Part shown: piece by piece, positions 52,462 through 61,567 of the stretch
Numbering within the stretch: the first letter of the stretch is position 1
How the letters are laid out: each line of letters starts with the position of its first letter
The notes under the pieces: generated by a model
What the model was told of the DNA's origin: nothing
What the model saw: only the letters and a program-made list of their open reading frames with translations
Database searches by the model: none
Made by a program: the position numbers and the translations under genes
Assembly: GCA_963709525.1 (NCBI GenBank)
Contig: CAVPXB010000013.1
Coordinates: 1 to 64,000 of the forward strand
Length of the DNA: 64,000 nt
Reading direction: 5' to 3'
Origin: CAIWHR01 sp963709525
GTDB lineage: Bacteria > Pseudomonadota > Gammaproteobacteria > Burkholderiales > Casimicrobiaceae

Positions 52462-54143
52462 GAGCGGCGGAATCCTGCCGGCCTGCAAAAATGCGGGGAA
52501 GTTTCAGGATCGATTTCTGGTCGGTCGTCATGGCGGTCGCTCTGGCGATTGTCGGACTGGTGCTTATCTGGCCGATCATGCAGGTGTTGCTCCTCGGATT
52601 CTTCGATCCCGAGTCGGGGTCGATCTCGTTTTCCGGCTATGTCAAGGTGCTGACCCACCCGTACTATCTGGGCGCGCTCAGGAACACGATGCTGGTCGGG
52701 CTCGGCGGCATGGTCGGCGCCTGCCTGCTGGGCGTGCCGCTGGCGTATTGCACGGCGCGTTACGTCATCAAGGGGCGTGGCGTCATCGCCACTCTGGCCG
52801 TCATGGCGCTGGTCTCGCCGCCCTTTATCGGCGCCTACTCGTGGATCATCGTGTTGGGCAACAACGGCTGGCTGACACGGCAGATGGGCACCATTGGCAT
52901 TACCATGCCGACCATTTATGGCGTGTCGGGCATCATCCTGGTATTCAGCCTGAAGTTTTTTCCCTTCGTCTATCTGATGACCGAAAGCGCGTTGCGCAAC
53001 ATCAACCGGTCATTCGAGGAAGCGGCCGAAAACCTCGGCTGCACACCGGTACAGCGTTTCTTCAAGGTGACCTTGCCGCTGGTCTTTCCGGCGACAAGTT
53101 CCGGTGCCATCCTGTGCTTCGTGCTGTCGATTGCCGACTTCGGTACGCCGTCGATCATCGGACGCGATTTCCGCACGCTCTCGACCATCGCCTACAACCA
53201 GTACACCTCGGAAATGGGCGGCACGCCGACCATGGCGGTGAGCATCTCGATGCTGATGATCGTGATCTCGATGCTGGCGGTGATGCTGCAGCGCCATCTG
53301 ATCGGCAAGCGCAGGTATGCCGGTTCGATGACCAACCGGCATGTCCAGATGGAGATCGGCGGCGGCTTCTCGGTGGCCATCCATGCCCTGTGCTACGCGG
53401 TCGTGGGCCTCGCGACCCTGCCGATCGCGGTGGTGATCTATACCTCCTTCCTGCAGACGAAAGGCCCGGTATTCAGCGGCGGCTTCGGATTCAACAGTTA
53501 TGCCCGCGTGATCCAGGAAGTGCCGGAGGCCATCATCAATACCTTCCGGTTCTCGCTGATCGCCACCTTGATTATCACCGTGGCGGGCGGACTCATGTCC
53601 TACATCATCGTGCGCCGGGAAACGAAGATGGCAGGTTTCCTCGATTCGATCCTGATGGTGCCCTATGTCGTGCCCGGCGTCGTGATGGCCATCGGTTTCC
53701 TGCTCACGTTCAACAAGGCACCGATGGATCTGGTGGGAACCGGCTCGATCATCGTGCTGATCCTGTTCATCCGGCGCCTGCCCTATGGTGTGCGTGCGAC
53801 CAGTTCGGTGTTGCGCCAGATCAAGCCGTCCATCGAGGAAGCGGCCGTCAGCCTGGGGGCTTCGCCCGCCAAGGCGTTCTTCAAGGTCACGGTGCCGCTG
53901 ATGATGCCCGGCATCGTGGCCGGTGCAATGATGAGTTTCATCACGGCCATCAACGAGCTTTCATCGACCTTGCTGCTCTACACGGCCCCGACCACGACCA
54001 TGCCGGTACGGGTCTATAACGCGGTGCTCGATGGTGAGTTCGGCATCGCGGCAGCATTGTCGACCATCCTGCTGGTGAGCTCCGGGCTGTGCGTGTATGG
54101 CGTGCTGCGTTTCTCGCATTCTAAGGAAAACGCATTTGTCTGA
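52458..54143 (+). CDS. ABC transporter fused permease (FbpB type, two 6-helix halves)
   Basis: 561 residues with twelve hydrophobic helices. Two EAA loops are present, NRSFEEAAENLGCTPVQRFFKVTLPLV (near residue 180) and KPSIEEAAVSLGASPAKAFFKVTVPLM (near residue 460), showing that both permease domains are on one chain as in FbpB. It completes the three-gene importer with the binding protein and ATPase. The gene is intact. Confidence 0.92.
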   Translation: MRAAESCRPAKMRGSFRIDFWSVVMAVALAIVGLVLIWPIMQVLLLGFFDPESGSISFSGYVKVLTHPYYLGALRNTMLVGLGGMVGACLLGVPLAYCTARYVIKGRGVIATLAVMALVSPPFIGAYSWIIVLGNNGWLTRQMGTIGITMPTIYGVSGIILVFSLKFFPFVYLMTESALRNINRSFEEAAENLGCTPVQRFFKVTLPLVFPATSSGAILCFVLSIADFGTPSIIGRDFRTLSTIAYNQYTSEMGGTPTMAVSISMLMIVISMLAVMLQRHLIGKRRYAGSMTNRHVQMEIGGGFSVAIHALCYAVVGLATLPIAVVIYTSFLQTKGPVFSGGFGFNSYARVIQEVPEAIINTFRFSLIATLIITVAGGLMSYIIVRRETKMAGFLDSILMVPYVVPGVVMAIGFLLTFNKAPMDLVGTGSIIVLILFIRRLPYGVRATSSVLRQIKPSIEEAAVSLGASPAKAFFKVTVPLMMPGIVAGAMMSFITAINELSSTLLLYTAPTTTMPVRVYNAVLDGEFGIAAALSTILLVSSGLCVYGVLRFSHSKENAFV

Positions 54144-54154
54144 TTGCTGACAGG

Positions 54155-54545
54155 TTGATTCGTGAATTCAGCGTTGCCCGATGTCCAGGCCTCGCCGGTC
54201 GCGTTGTCCTCGTTGCCGGTGGAGCCAACGGCATCGGTGCAAGCATTGTGGAGCATTTCTTCGCTCAAGGCGCCAAGGTCGCCTTCTTGAACCCGACCAG
54301 AAGGGCGGCGATGCCCTCGCAGCGACGCTGGCCAAGCGCGGCCAGCACGACCCGCTTTTCATCGCCCGCGACCTCTGCAGCATTGACGCATTGCAGGCGG
54401 CCATCGCCGGTGTCCGCACGCATGTCGGGCCGATCACCGTACCCGTCAACAACGCAGCGAACGACCGCCGCCACGACATGGACGCTGTCTCGGCAGCGAG
54501 TTCGGACACCGGTTTTGCCGTCAACCTGCGGCACCAGTCGGACAC
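54155..54545 (+). pseudogene. Short-chain dehydrogenase/reductase remnant
   Basis: Frame one gives GLAGRVVLVAGGANGIGASIVEHFFAQGAKVAF, the SDR NAD-binding start (GxxxGIG). After a shift near 54290 another frame continues with DQKGGDALAATLA and HVGPITVPVNNAANDRRHDMDAV (the NNA motif), ending at about AVNLRHQ. The catalytic YxxxK half is missing: the sequence runs into an unrelated antidote remnant. It is about half of a 250-residue SDR. Confidence 0.7.
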
Positions 54546-54694
54546 GCTCAGGCGCGACCAACAACGTGGGCAGCCGCGGGTTCCCGTTGCGGCCCAACGT
54601 GCGATAAAGCGTCTCGCGCGACAGTCCGGTCACCGTCGCAACGTTGGCGCCCCCCCCCGCGGTCCTCGGAGATGGCTCGAAGCGTGTACATGAC
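54535..54694 (-). pseudogene. Addiction-module antidote (HTH) remnant
   Basis: Minus-strand sequence ANVATVTGLSRETLYRTLGRNGNPRLPTLL resembles the C-terminal HTH of probable addiction-module antidotes (the GLSRExLYKxL block). It is broken in a run of nine G at 54650-54658 and has no visible toxin. It directly follows the SDR fragment. Confidence 0.55.
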
Positions 54695-54960
54695 GTCGCC
54701 TTCGTCGCCACCTGCGTCTGCCCCAGCGCCAGGTAATAGGCCTCCTTGCTCTGCTCGACCACGCTTTCCAGTGAGCTGTAGTGCACCTAGGCGTGGCCCG
54801 CCTGCAGAAGCAGCAACGTCGTCAGCACCCGACTCAGGCGCCCGTTGCCGTCCTGGAAAGGATGAACCTCCAGGAAAACGACGACGCACAGGGCGATGTC
54901 GTAGAAATCGATGGAAGCCGTCGTTCAAGTCGCGCCAACGAGGCGCATCAACCTCCCCAG
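54690..54960 (-). pseudogene. Fic-family protein remnant
   Basis: The minus strand encodes DFYDIALCVVVFLEVHPFQDGNGRLSRVLTTLLLLQAGHA, which contains the Fic catalytic motif HPFxDGNGRxxR, then an in-frame TAG and VHYSSLESVVEQSKEAYYLALGQTQ, a normal Fic C-terminal helix. The stop and a frame change upstream show it is dead. Fic proteins transfer AMP to targets. Further upstream, to 55237, I see no clear Fic N-terminus. Confidence 0.65.
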
Positions 54961-55237
54961 AATAGATGCCCACAACCGAGGGGAAGGCGCGCACCCGACC
55001 GCAGCCCTCCACTGTGGGAGGTCACCGGCGTCGAGCACGATCCGTCCGCCGATCCACTACCCCAGTCCGTCACCAGCTTCGAGTTCGAACAGCGCCTCAA
55101 ATGGAAGCCACGACCGTCGGCGCTCGCCTGTGTCCGCCGCCAGCATTGCTCGCGCCCGCGCTCGCCCGCCTGGCCGCGCGGGGCCATCTTGGCTTCGGCG
55201 CCCGCCGGGATCGTGCGACGCAACCGGTCCGGCCCAG

Positions 55238-58200
55238 CTAACGGCCGAGCATTCGCGCGAGGCGTCCCGACAACAGGTGGTAGTCGACGGGTCCCGCGCG
55301 CAAGTCGCGCCGGAACAACGGCGCTGTGATGATCGCGCTCGCGCCTGGAACCAGGCGGCGAACGTCGATGGGCAGGTTCTGCAGCACCGGAGGTTCCGGG
55401 ATCGAGCGGCGCGGCGCGGCCTCGCTCAGGAAGGCGTCGAAATTATGCGAGACCCTGATCCGGTCGCTGAGGAACGGCTTGTCGTCGCCGACGAAGCGGG
55501 CGAGCACGGTCTTTAGGATCGAGCAATGGTCGAGGATCTGCCTCGGCCCGGGGCCCGCCATGGTCCACGGAGAAACAACGAAGGTCGGCACGCGAACGCC
55601 GTACGGGATTTGGATGGTCGGGTCTTCCGGGGCGGACGCATCGCCCGTATCGGCGATTAGGACGTCGAATCGGTGGGAGCCCATGACGGCATCGCGCAAG
55701 CCACCGAACCCCGGCCCGCGCGTTCCACCCACGCCGCTGCCGCTGCCGTCTGCCGCGGCCGTGCCGCTGCTCACGGCACCGGTCGAGCCCAGCGGGACGT
55801 TGAGCACATCGGCGACCGGCGGCACGACGTGATCGTAGAAGCCACCGTGCTCGTCATAGGTGATGATCAGTAGCGTTCTTTCCCACACCGCCGCGTTTGA
55901 CCGTAGCGCCTGGTACACGCGGCGGATGAAGGCCTGCCCGCGATACATGTCCGCGTCGGGATGATCGTCGTCCTGGGGATGGCTGTGCATCCGCGGTTCG
56001 ACGTAGGTGAAGGACGGCAGGTCGCCGTTGCCGATATCGGCTTCCATCCGCTCGATCGAGCGGATGTTCACGTCGTCGGTGGCATAGCGCGCGAACATCC
56101 TAAGCATGGTCACCGATGGATCGGATTCGTAGACCCGCCAGGAGACGCCATGCTTGGTCAGCAGGTCGTAGATCGTCTCGGCGCGCGACAGCAGGAAGTT
56201 GTCGCCATGATTGTTGTCGAGCAGCGGAACCCCGAAGCGGTCGTGCTGCACGTCACCCGTCAGCGAGAACATCCGATTGGGCAGCGTCGGACCGGGGTGC
56301 GAGCAGAAATAGCGATCGCAATAGGCGTAGTGCTTCGCCAGATAGGCGTAGATCGGAAGGTCATCGATCCCGTCGGCCTCGGTGCCTTCGTAATAGCCAA
56401 GCACGTCGTTGGGAGTGCATCCTGCCCATTTGGCGGGATCGTCGCCGAGCTTCTTGTCGCGGAAATTGTCGACGAAGCCTTTGGGATCGTTGATACGTTT
56501 CCCGCCGGGGCCGGTGATGGTTCCGGACAATTGCTGGCGGACATCGTCGAGCTCATGGCCGACCCCCTTGGGAAAGCGGGTCCTGAAGCCGAGGACGTTG
56601 GGCTTGAAGGCCGCGTCGCGAAGCGGCCCCACGTCGTAGGCGCCATTCTGTTCGATCGACGCGATGAGTTCGTCCGTCCACCCATCGGCGCCGTCGCTGA
56701 TCGGCGCCAGGGCACGATAGCCGAGCACATGATCGTATGACCGGTTCTCCATCATCACCACGACGATGTGGTCGACCTTGGTCTTCAGATTGCCGGCCGC
56801 CCACGTGTCACCCAGGAACGCCGGGTGGAACGTCACCCCGGCCAACGCCTCGCGCAACACGGTGCGGCCGACGGCGCCGGCGTAATGCGGATCGTGCCGG
56901 GGATCGGGTTCCAGCGGGGCGATGTGGTCGAACACGATCGTGTCACTCTCGAACCGGACCGGCAGATAGGTCAGGTGCGCGCCGAAAATCGTCATGAGGA
57001 TGGTCGGTGCGAGCGCCGGGTCATCGAACAACGCCGCCGCGCCGGCGGAAAAACGCTCGTTGACGACATGCTCGACGTATTCGACGATGGCGATCGCGGT
57101 AACCCCCCCGACCACGCCCAATGCCGCGACCAACGCGGCGATCACGCCATTGTTCATGTCGATGTCGAACGGGTCGTCGCGGACCCAGGTCGCGATCCGC
57201 GGAGTGCCGTCGGGATCGACCTTCACGCCGACTTCCATCTCGAAGCGGCCATCGCGCAGCTTGGCGTCGGCCAGCGTCAGCGAGCCCCATTTCACCTTGA
57301 CCTTGCCGCCGGCGCGTACGGTGAAACGGATCGCGGGAATGCCGGCGCCGAGCGAACGCGCCGGACCGATCTCGACGTTGATCGACTGCAACTTGATTGT
57401 GCTGACATCGAGCGACAGGCCGTGGTCGAGCGACTGCGGAGCGCTGTACAGGATGATGGGCTCGTCGGCTATGATGTCGGTCGGCTGGTTCTGCTTCTTC
57501 AGCTGGCTGTCGAGCAGGCCGTGCATGTCGATCGTCTCCGCGGCGACGACGTCCTTGATCGTCAGCACGGCTTGCGCGTTGCCGCCGAGGTTGCGTCCGA
57601 CGAGATCGATGAAGGCGCCGTTTTCGCCGACTATGGTCTTGATCCGCTTATGGAGGAGGCCAGTGTTGATCCGGCCCGACGCGATCACGGTCGCCGAACA
57701 ATGGTGCCTGCCGACGACGACCCCGCCCTGGGGCGAAACCTCGAGCGTCCACGGCCGCACCGCGCCCGCCGCGGTTCGCGACTTGCCCAGCGCTGACAGG
57801 GGGATGAGGCAGCGCAGCTCCCCGGCGTGTTTCCCGGCCACCTCGACCCCGTCGGGATCGAGCAGCCGCATCGATCCCCTGAACGGCGTCAAAGGAGTCG
57901 CGGACTTGACCCGCGCCACGAATTCACCGACTCGGAAGAGGTCGAAGTCGTAGCGTTCGCGCGAGCCGCCCAGCTGGCCACCGGCGACCAGCGGCGCGGC
58001 GCTTTCCGACACGACCGTCTCGGTCACTACAAACTCGACGACGCCCGTGGGATCGCCCACCGTTTCATGGAAGGCCGCGATCGGCGTGTAGGTGCGGCTG
58101 CGACCATGCAGCGTATAGAGCCAGTGGCCCTTCGGCAGGCCGCGCAGGTCGCGATACTTGCGCAGGTCGGAGAGCGTCACTTCGTCCTTGGTGAAGGGCT

Positions 58201-58528
58201 GTCCGTCCGGATCGAAGATCCGAAGGTCGATCGGGATTCCTTCCTCCGTCACCTGGACGCCGCTGTGCGGGGGTCGCGGCGTCGGATGGGGGGTCGGGTG
58301 AGTAGGCACCCCGTCGATGGGGCCGGGTGGGTCGGGGACGGTCGTGTCCGGCGTGTCGATACGCATGCTGTGGCGAACCGTCGCGACGACGTTTTTCCAC
58401 AGTTTCCCCGGATAGAGCACCGAAAACGTTCCGCGCGCATCGACCGTGTAGTGGATGCCGTCGGCGCCCGCATGCTCGACCGGCGTCAACCGTTCGCTGA
58501 CCAGCGTGTGGTGAAGGATGAACGACAT
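55238..58528 (-). CDS. Phospholipase C/acid-phosphatase-family phosphoesterase with a large N-terminal extension
   Basis: 1096 residues from the ATG at 58526-58528, preceded by a strong AAGGAGGT. The catalytic domain (about residue 580 onward) has VDHIVVVMMENRSYDHVLG, the metal-binding start of the PF04185 family, and IITYDEHGGFYDHVVPP (near residue 890). About 580 residues of beta-rich sequence precede it (RGLPKGHWLYTLHGRSRTY, RYDFDLFRVGEF), with one hydrophobic segment (VIAALVAALGVVGGVTAIAIVEY). No signal peptide is visible. Family members hydrolyse phosphatidylcholine or phosphate esters. The extension is unlike standard members (about 700 residues). Confidence 0.82.
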   Translation of the reverse strand: MSFILHHTLVSERLTPVEHAGADGIHYTVDARGTFSVLYPGKLWKNVVATVRHSMRIDTPDTTVPDPPGPIDGVPTHPTPHPTPRPPHSGVQVTEEGIPIDLRIFDPDGQPFTKDEVTLSDLRKYRDLRGLPKGHWLYTLHGRSRTYTPIAAFHETVGDPTGVVEFVVTETVVSESAAPLVAGGQLGGSRERYDFDLFRVGEFVARVKSATPLTPFRGSMRLLDPDGVEVAGKHAGELRCLIPLSALGKSRTAAGAVRPWTLEVSPQGGVVVGRHHCSATVIASGRINTGLLHKRIKTIVGENGAFIDLVGRNLGGNAQAVLTIKDVVAAETIDMHGLLDSQLKKQNQPTDIIADEPIILYSAPQSLDHGLSLDVSTIKLQSINVEIGPARSLGAGIPAIRFTVRAGGKVKVKWGSLTLADAKLRDGRFEMEVGVKVDPDGTPRIATWVRDDPFDIDMNNGVIAALVAALGVVGGVTAIAIVEYVEHVVNERFSAGAAALFDDPALAPTILMTIFGAHLTYLPVRFESDTIVFDHIAPLEPDPRHDPHYAGAVGRTVLREALAGVTFHPAFLGDTWAAGNLKTKVDHIVVVMMENRSYDHVLGYRALAPISDGADGWTDELIASIEQNGAYDVGPLRDAAFKPNVLGFRTRFPKGVGHELDDVRQQLSGTITGPGGKRINDPKGFVDNFRDKKLGDDPAKWAGCTPNDVLGYYEGTEADGIDDLPIYAYLAKHYAYCDRYFCSHPGPTLPNRMFSLTGDVQHDRFGVPLLDNNHGDNFLLSRAETIYDLLTKHGVSWRVYESDPSVTMLRMFARYATDDVNIRSIERMEADIGNGDLPSFTYVEPRMHSHPQDDDHPDADMYRGQAFIRRVYQALRSNAAVWERTLLIITYDEHGGFYDHVVPPVADVLNVPLGSTGAVSSGTAAADGSGSGVGGTRGPGFGGLRDAVMGSHRFDVLIADTGDASAPEDPTIQIPYGVRVPTFVVSPWTMAGPGPRQILDHCSILKTVLARFVGDDKPFLSDRIRVSHNFDAFLSEAAPRRSIPEPPVLQNLPIDVRRLVPGASAIITAPLFRRDLRAGPVDYHLLSGRLARMLGR

Positions 58529-58985
58529 CACGACCTCCTTTTTGTGCCGGGCGGACAGGGGAAGAGGTTGCACGGGCGATCACGGTCCGCGAGCGCGATG
58601 CCCCACGAAAGAAAAGAAGCCACTCCAGTTCGACGCTCCTCCCCTGACGAAGAAGTATCGAATATTCAACAACGCCTGCGTCGCATCGGCGAGGATGGCG
58701 AGTTATCGCCCTCGTGGTCTCCGAGCCACCTTATCGGCTTGCAGGTGTGGGACGTTTCCCCTGCACGCGCCTCGCCTCCGGTTCCTGTGTCGTGACGTAG
58801 GCCGCGATTGCGATGACGTTATCCACTAACAGGTTGGCGACATCGCCGATCATCTGATCAGCCTTGAATCCATGAGGCCGACCTTGAACTCGAAAAGCCG
58901 GCGAACTATGCAGGTCGGCGAGCGCTCCGCGACGAGAGGCACCCTCTCAGATTCAGGTCATCGTACCGAACCGTGCGGGCCGCGG
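58529..58985. other. Gap of 457 bases without a recognisable gene
   Basis: Upstream of the phosphoesterase and downstream of the cupin gene. Contains the phosphoesterase ribosome-binding site at its left end; I see no other gene, repeat or strong promoter. Confidence 0.55.
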
Positions 58986-59450
58986 TTATTTCTTGGGGGC
59001 GAACGCCGGATCGAAGAAGCGCGTCGCAGTGGTCCCGGTGCCAGTGATCTGAACAACTACGGGCTCCTCTTTGATGACCGAGAAGTGGTTCACGTTCGCC
59101 GGCTCGGTGTAGTAACTCCCAGGAGGCAGTGCCTTCAATTTCGCGGGATCGAGCTTGTCGCCGTAACCGACGTACCAAGTGCCCGATATCACGGTATAGG
59201 TTCGGTCGTCAGGGTGGGAGTGGGCCTGCGAAACACTGTTTGCGGGAAACTTGACCCGCTCGACGTAGGGGCCGGGTTTGGTTGAATCGCCGATCAAAGG
59301 GGCGATCTCATGTCCGGGTACCCGTCCCGGGTGCCACTGCAGTTCCTCGGTCGTAATCCTGACCGCTCCATTCGGAAGGTCATCCGCACCGTAGGCGCTC
59401 ATCACGATCAGGCTGAGTGCCAGCCCTGCAACCAGATTGACGCGATTCAT
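58986..59450 (-). CDS. Secreted cupin-domain protein
   Basis: 154 residues from the ATG at 59448-59450; signal peptide 1-22 (LVAGLALSLIVMSAYGA). Cupin motif 1 is visible as SQAHSHPDDRTYTVISGTWYVGYG and motif 2 as PPGSYYTEPANVNHFSVI, with the metal-binding histidines present (HSH and the later H). A periplasmic metal-binding enzyme or binding protein is likely; the reaction is unknown. Stand-alone gene. Confidence 0.8.
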   Translation of the reverse strand: MNRVNLVAGLALSLIVMSAYGADDLPNGAVRITTEELQWHPGRVPGHEIAPLIGDSTKPGPYVERVKFPANSVSQAHSHPDDRTYTVISGTWYVGYGDKLDPAKLKALPPGSYYTEPANVNHFSVIKEEPVVVQITGTGTTATRFFDPAFAPKK

Positions 59451-59886
59451 TTTTGACAGCTTTCGCGAGATGAGCACCAAGGGTGCGCTAAACAGGATTG
59501 GATGCGAGGCAAACAAGATTGCACCCGATATGAGCAAAACGCAATGAGAATCGTTCAAATGCTGGTCGATCAGTCCGTGTCAGGGCGACCTTCCACACCC
59601 CCCGACTGGCGAGTGTCAGGCATAGGGCAAGATGGCTGGTGTGAGCCGTCCGAAGCCTCTGGCCGCTTTGCGGGGCGGGGCGCGGCGCTACGTCCGATCG
59701 GAGGTGGCCGGTCGCCGGCATTGAAGCGCTTCAACCGAGTGGCCGCCGGTCACCGACTGTGGAATCCATGGCCGCAGGGGTCGACTCACACGAGCGCCAC
59801 TCACAAGCCGATGCTGCGGTGGGGAGAGTGGCAGCTCGATTGATCAGGCACAAAGTGCGTCGCCGCGTACAGCAGCGATCATCCCG
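59451..59886. other. Gap of 436 bases without a recognisable gene
   Basis: Only short frames on both strands; no named remnant, RNA gene or repeat seen. Confidence 0.55.
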
Positions 59887-60231
59887 CTAGCGCGTCCGGC
59901 CAGCAACTACGAACTCGACCGACGCCTGGAACAGCGGAAGATCCTGCTCGTAGTCGGCCGCATTGACCCTGTCGATCTGTATCCATTCCCTCGTGCTTGC
60001 CACCCCGCCGGGCTGAAACGGGACGACGTTGTCTCTCGAGAACTGGAGCTCCGTCGCGGTGGCAACGGGCAATCGCAGTCCAACCCCTTTGCCGCTAATG
60101 CAGGCAAACATCCTATCGGAGACGAAATAGGCGTCGAGGCCGCTGATCGTTTTCGCGGTGACGCCAGGCAGTTTGAGAAGCAAAGCGTCGAGCTGCGCCT
60201 TGCGGCGGAACTCGGGTGTGTCGGCGGTCAA
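59887..60231 (-). CDS. TfoX N-terminal/YjbR-like small protein
   Basis: 114 residues. The pattern of a short helical N-terminus followed by strands (DALLLKLPGVTAKTISGLDAYFVSDRMFACISGKGVGLRLP) and ends in TREWIQIDRVNAADYEQDLPLFQASVEFV resembles the TfoX_N/YjbR fold of small proteins with no known activity. The resemblance is modest. It lies just downstream of the chimeric kinase ORF on the same strand. Confidence 0.6.
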   Translation of the reverse strand: MTADTPEFRRKAQLDALLLKLPGVTAKTISGLDAYFVSDRMFACISGKGVGLRLPVATATELQFSRDNVVPFQPGGVASTREWIQIDRVNAADYEQDLPLFQASVEFVVAGRTR

Positions 60232-60253
60232 GAGAAGCTCGCTCTGCTGGTTA

Positions 60254-61486
60254 TCAATGGAGGAAACGAAAAGGCAAGCAACGATTCAGTCGCGGACGCT
60301 TTCGGCATGCAGGGACCGAAATCGACTCCGGGTTGACCGGCTTGGCGATGAACTCGTTCATCCCGGCCTCCTGGCACTTTGCCTTGTCCTCGGCAAACGC
60401 GTTGGCGGTCATCGCGAGTATCGGAACCCGGGCGCCGCCGGCCAATTGCCGTATCCGCCGCGTCGCCTCCAGACCATCCAGGCGCGGCATCTGCATGTCC
60501 ATCAGGATCAACGCACAGTCGTTCCTGCCGGCCTGCTCGACCGCTTGCACTCCCTCCTCGGCGATGTCGACGAACAACCCGGGACTCCCGGCCATCGCCA
60601 GCATCACTTCGCGACTGATCGGATCGTCTTCCACCAGCAGGATGCGGGTGCCGCCGTAGTCGCGGCCGAGCGCCGCCTCGGCCACAATCGCACTCGAGGT
60701 CGCCGAGTTCGACTCGGCGGCAGAACCCTTCGCCAATCGGGCGGTGAACCAGAACCTGCTGCCCACGCCCGGCGTGCTCTCGACCCCCGCGTCGCCCCCG
60801 ATCAGTTGCGCCAGCTTCCTCATGATCACCAGACCCAACCCGCTGCCCCCGTGTTGCCGCGTGAATGAGTTGTCGCCCTGCTCGAACGGCGAAAACAGCT
60901 TCGCCACCGTCTCCGGCGCGATGCCGATGCCCGTATCCTGTACTTCGAAACGCAGCAGCGCGCTGCCGCTGGTTTCCTCCTCCAGGCGCGCCCGCAGCGT
61001 GACGCTGCCTGCCGCGGTGAACTTGACGGCATTGGTGGCGTAGTTCAGCAGCGCCTGCTGCAGCCGGGTCGGATCGCCCCGCAGGTGCTCCGGCAGCGGC
61101 AGTACCTCGACCACCAGCTGTAGCCCCTTGGCCCGCGAGCGCTCGTGCAACATGGAGACGACATTGGCCGCGATGCTGCCGACGCTCACGGCAATTTCTT
61201 CCAGGACGAACGCACCCGCCTCGATCTTCGACAGGTCGAGGACGGCATTGATGATCTGCAGCACACTGCGGGGGTCGTTGGCGAGTGCCCGCAACAGCGC
61301 CCGCGCTGCCCCTGCCGGACGGGTGCGCCGCTGTTCCCGGTTCTGCAAGGTCTTGACCGGCACACCGACCAGCCTGGCGAACTCGGCCTGCGACAGATTC
61401 GTCGCCTCGCGCGCGGCCTTCGGCACGACTTCACGCTGGCGCCGGACATCCGGGCGGCCATCCTGGACGACGCCATGCCGAACCAC
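60254..61486 (-). CDS. Chimeric ORF: XRE antitoxin fragment fused to HATPase and receiver domains of a hybrid histidine kinase
   Basis: 410 residues from a GTG at 61486. Residues about 22-76 are a HigA/NadS-type HTH (NLSQAEFARLVGVPVKTLQNREQRRTRPAGAARALLRALANDPRSVL). At residue 77 it switches to LQIINAVLDLSKIEAGAF, the second half of a HisKA domain, so the phosphoacceptor His is missing. HATPase motifs are normal (ALLNYATNAVKFT, DTGIGI, FEQGDNSFTRQHGGSGLGL). A receiver domain (RILLVEDDP, phosphoacceptor Asp330 in LILMDMQMP, Lys382) ends abruptly in an unrelated 20-residue tail. It is probably a fossil fusion, though the frame is open throughout. Confidence 0.75.
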   Translation of the reverse strand: MVRHGVVQDGRPDVRRQREVVPKAAREATNLSQAEFARLVGVPVKTLQNREQRRTRPAGAARALLRALANDPRSVLQIINAVLDLSKIEAGAFVLEEIAVSVGSIAANVVSMLHERSRAKGLQLVVEVLPLPEHLRGDPTRLQQALLNYATNAVKFTAAGSVTLRARLEEETSGSALLRFEVQDTGIGIAPETVAKLFSPFEQGDNSFTRQHGGSGLGLVIMRKLAQLIGGDAGVESTPGVGSRFWFTARLAKGSAAESNSATSSAIVAEAALGRDYGGTRILLVEDDPISREVMLAMAGSPGLFVDIAEEGVQAVEQAGRNDCALILMDMQMPRLDGLEATRRIRQLAGGARVPILAMTANAFAEDKAKCQEAGMNEFIAKPVNPESISVPACRKRPRLNRCLPFRFLH

Positions 61487-61564
61487 GTCACGCTGCTTGA
61501 CTTGGCGGTCGACCCGCCGGCGCTGTGGGATGAGCAGCGGGAGCGGGTCAAACTTTCGCGCTGA
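61430..61564 (+). pseudogene. Possible recombinase C-terminal fragment
   Basis: A 44-residue plus-strand stretch (FTLAPDIRAAILDDAMPNHV, then LLDLAVDPPALWDEQ) resembles the C-terminal tail of phage-type recombinase and HTH proteins (APDIxxAIL...). It lies antisense to the start of the chimeric ORF, whose first 20 residues are therefore probably antisense sequence. No upstream part of the gene is present. Confidence 0.35.
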
Positions 61565-61567
61565 ATC

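Noticed and set aside
55000..55237. N-terminal half of the Fic gene
   Set aside because: Translation in all three minus frames lacks recognisable Fic sequence; boundary left unassigned.
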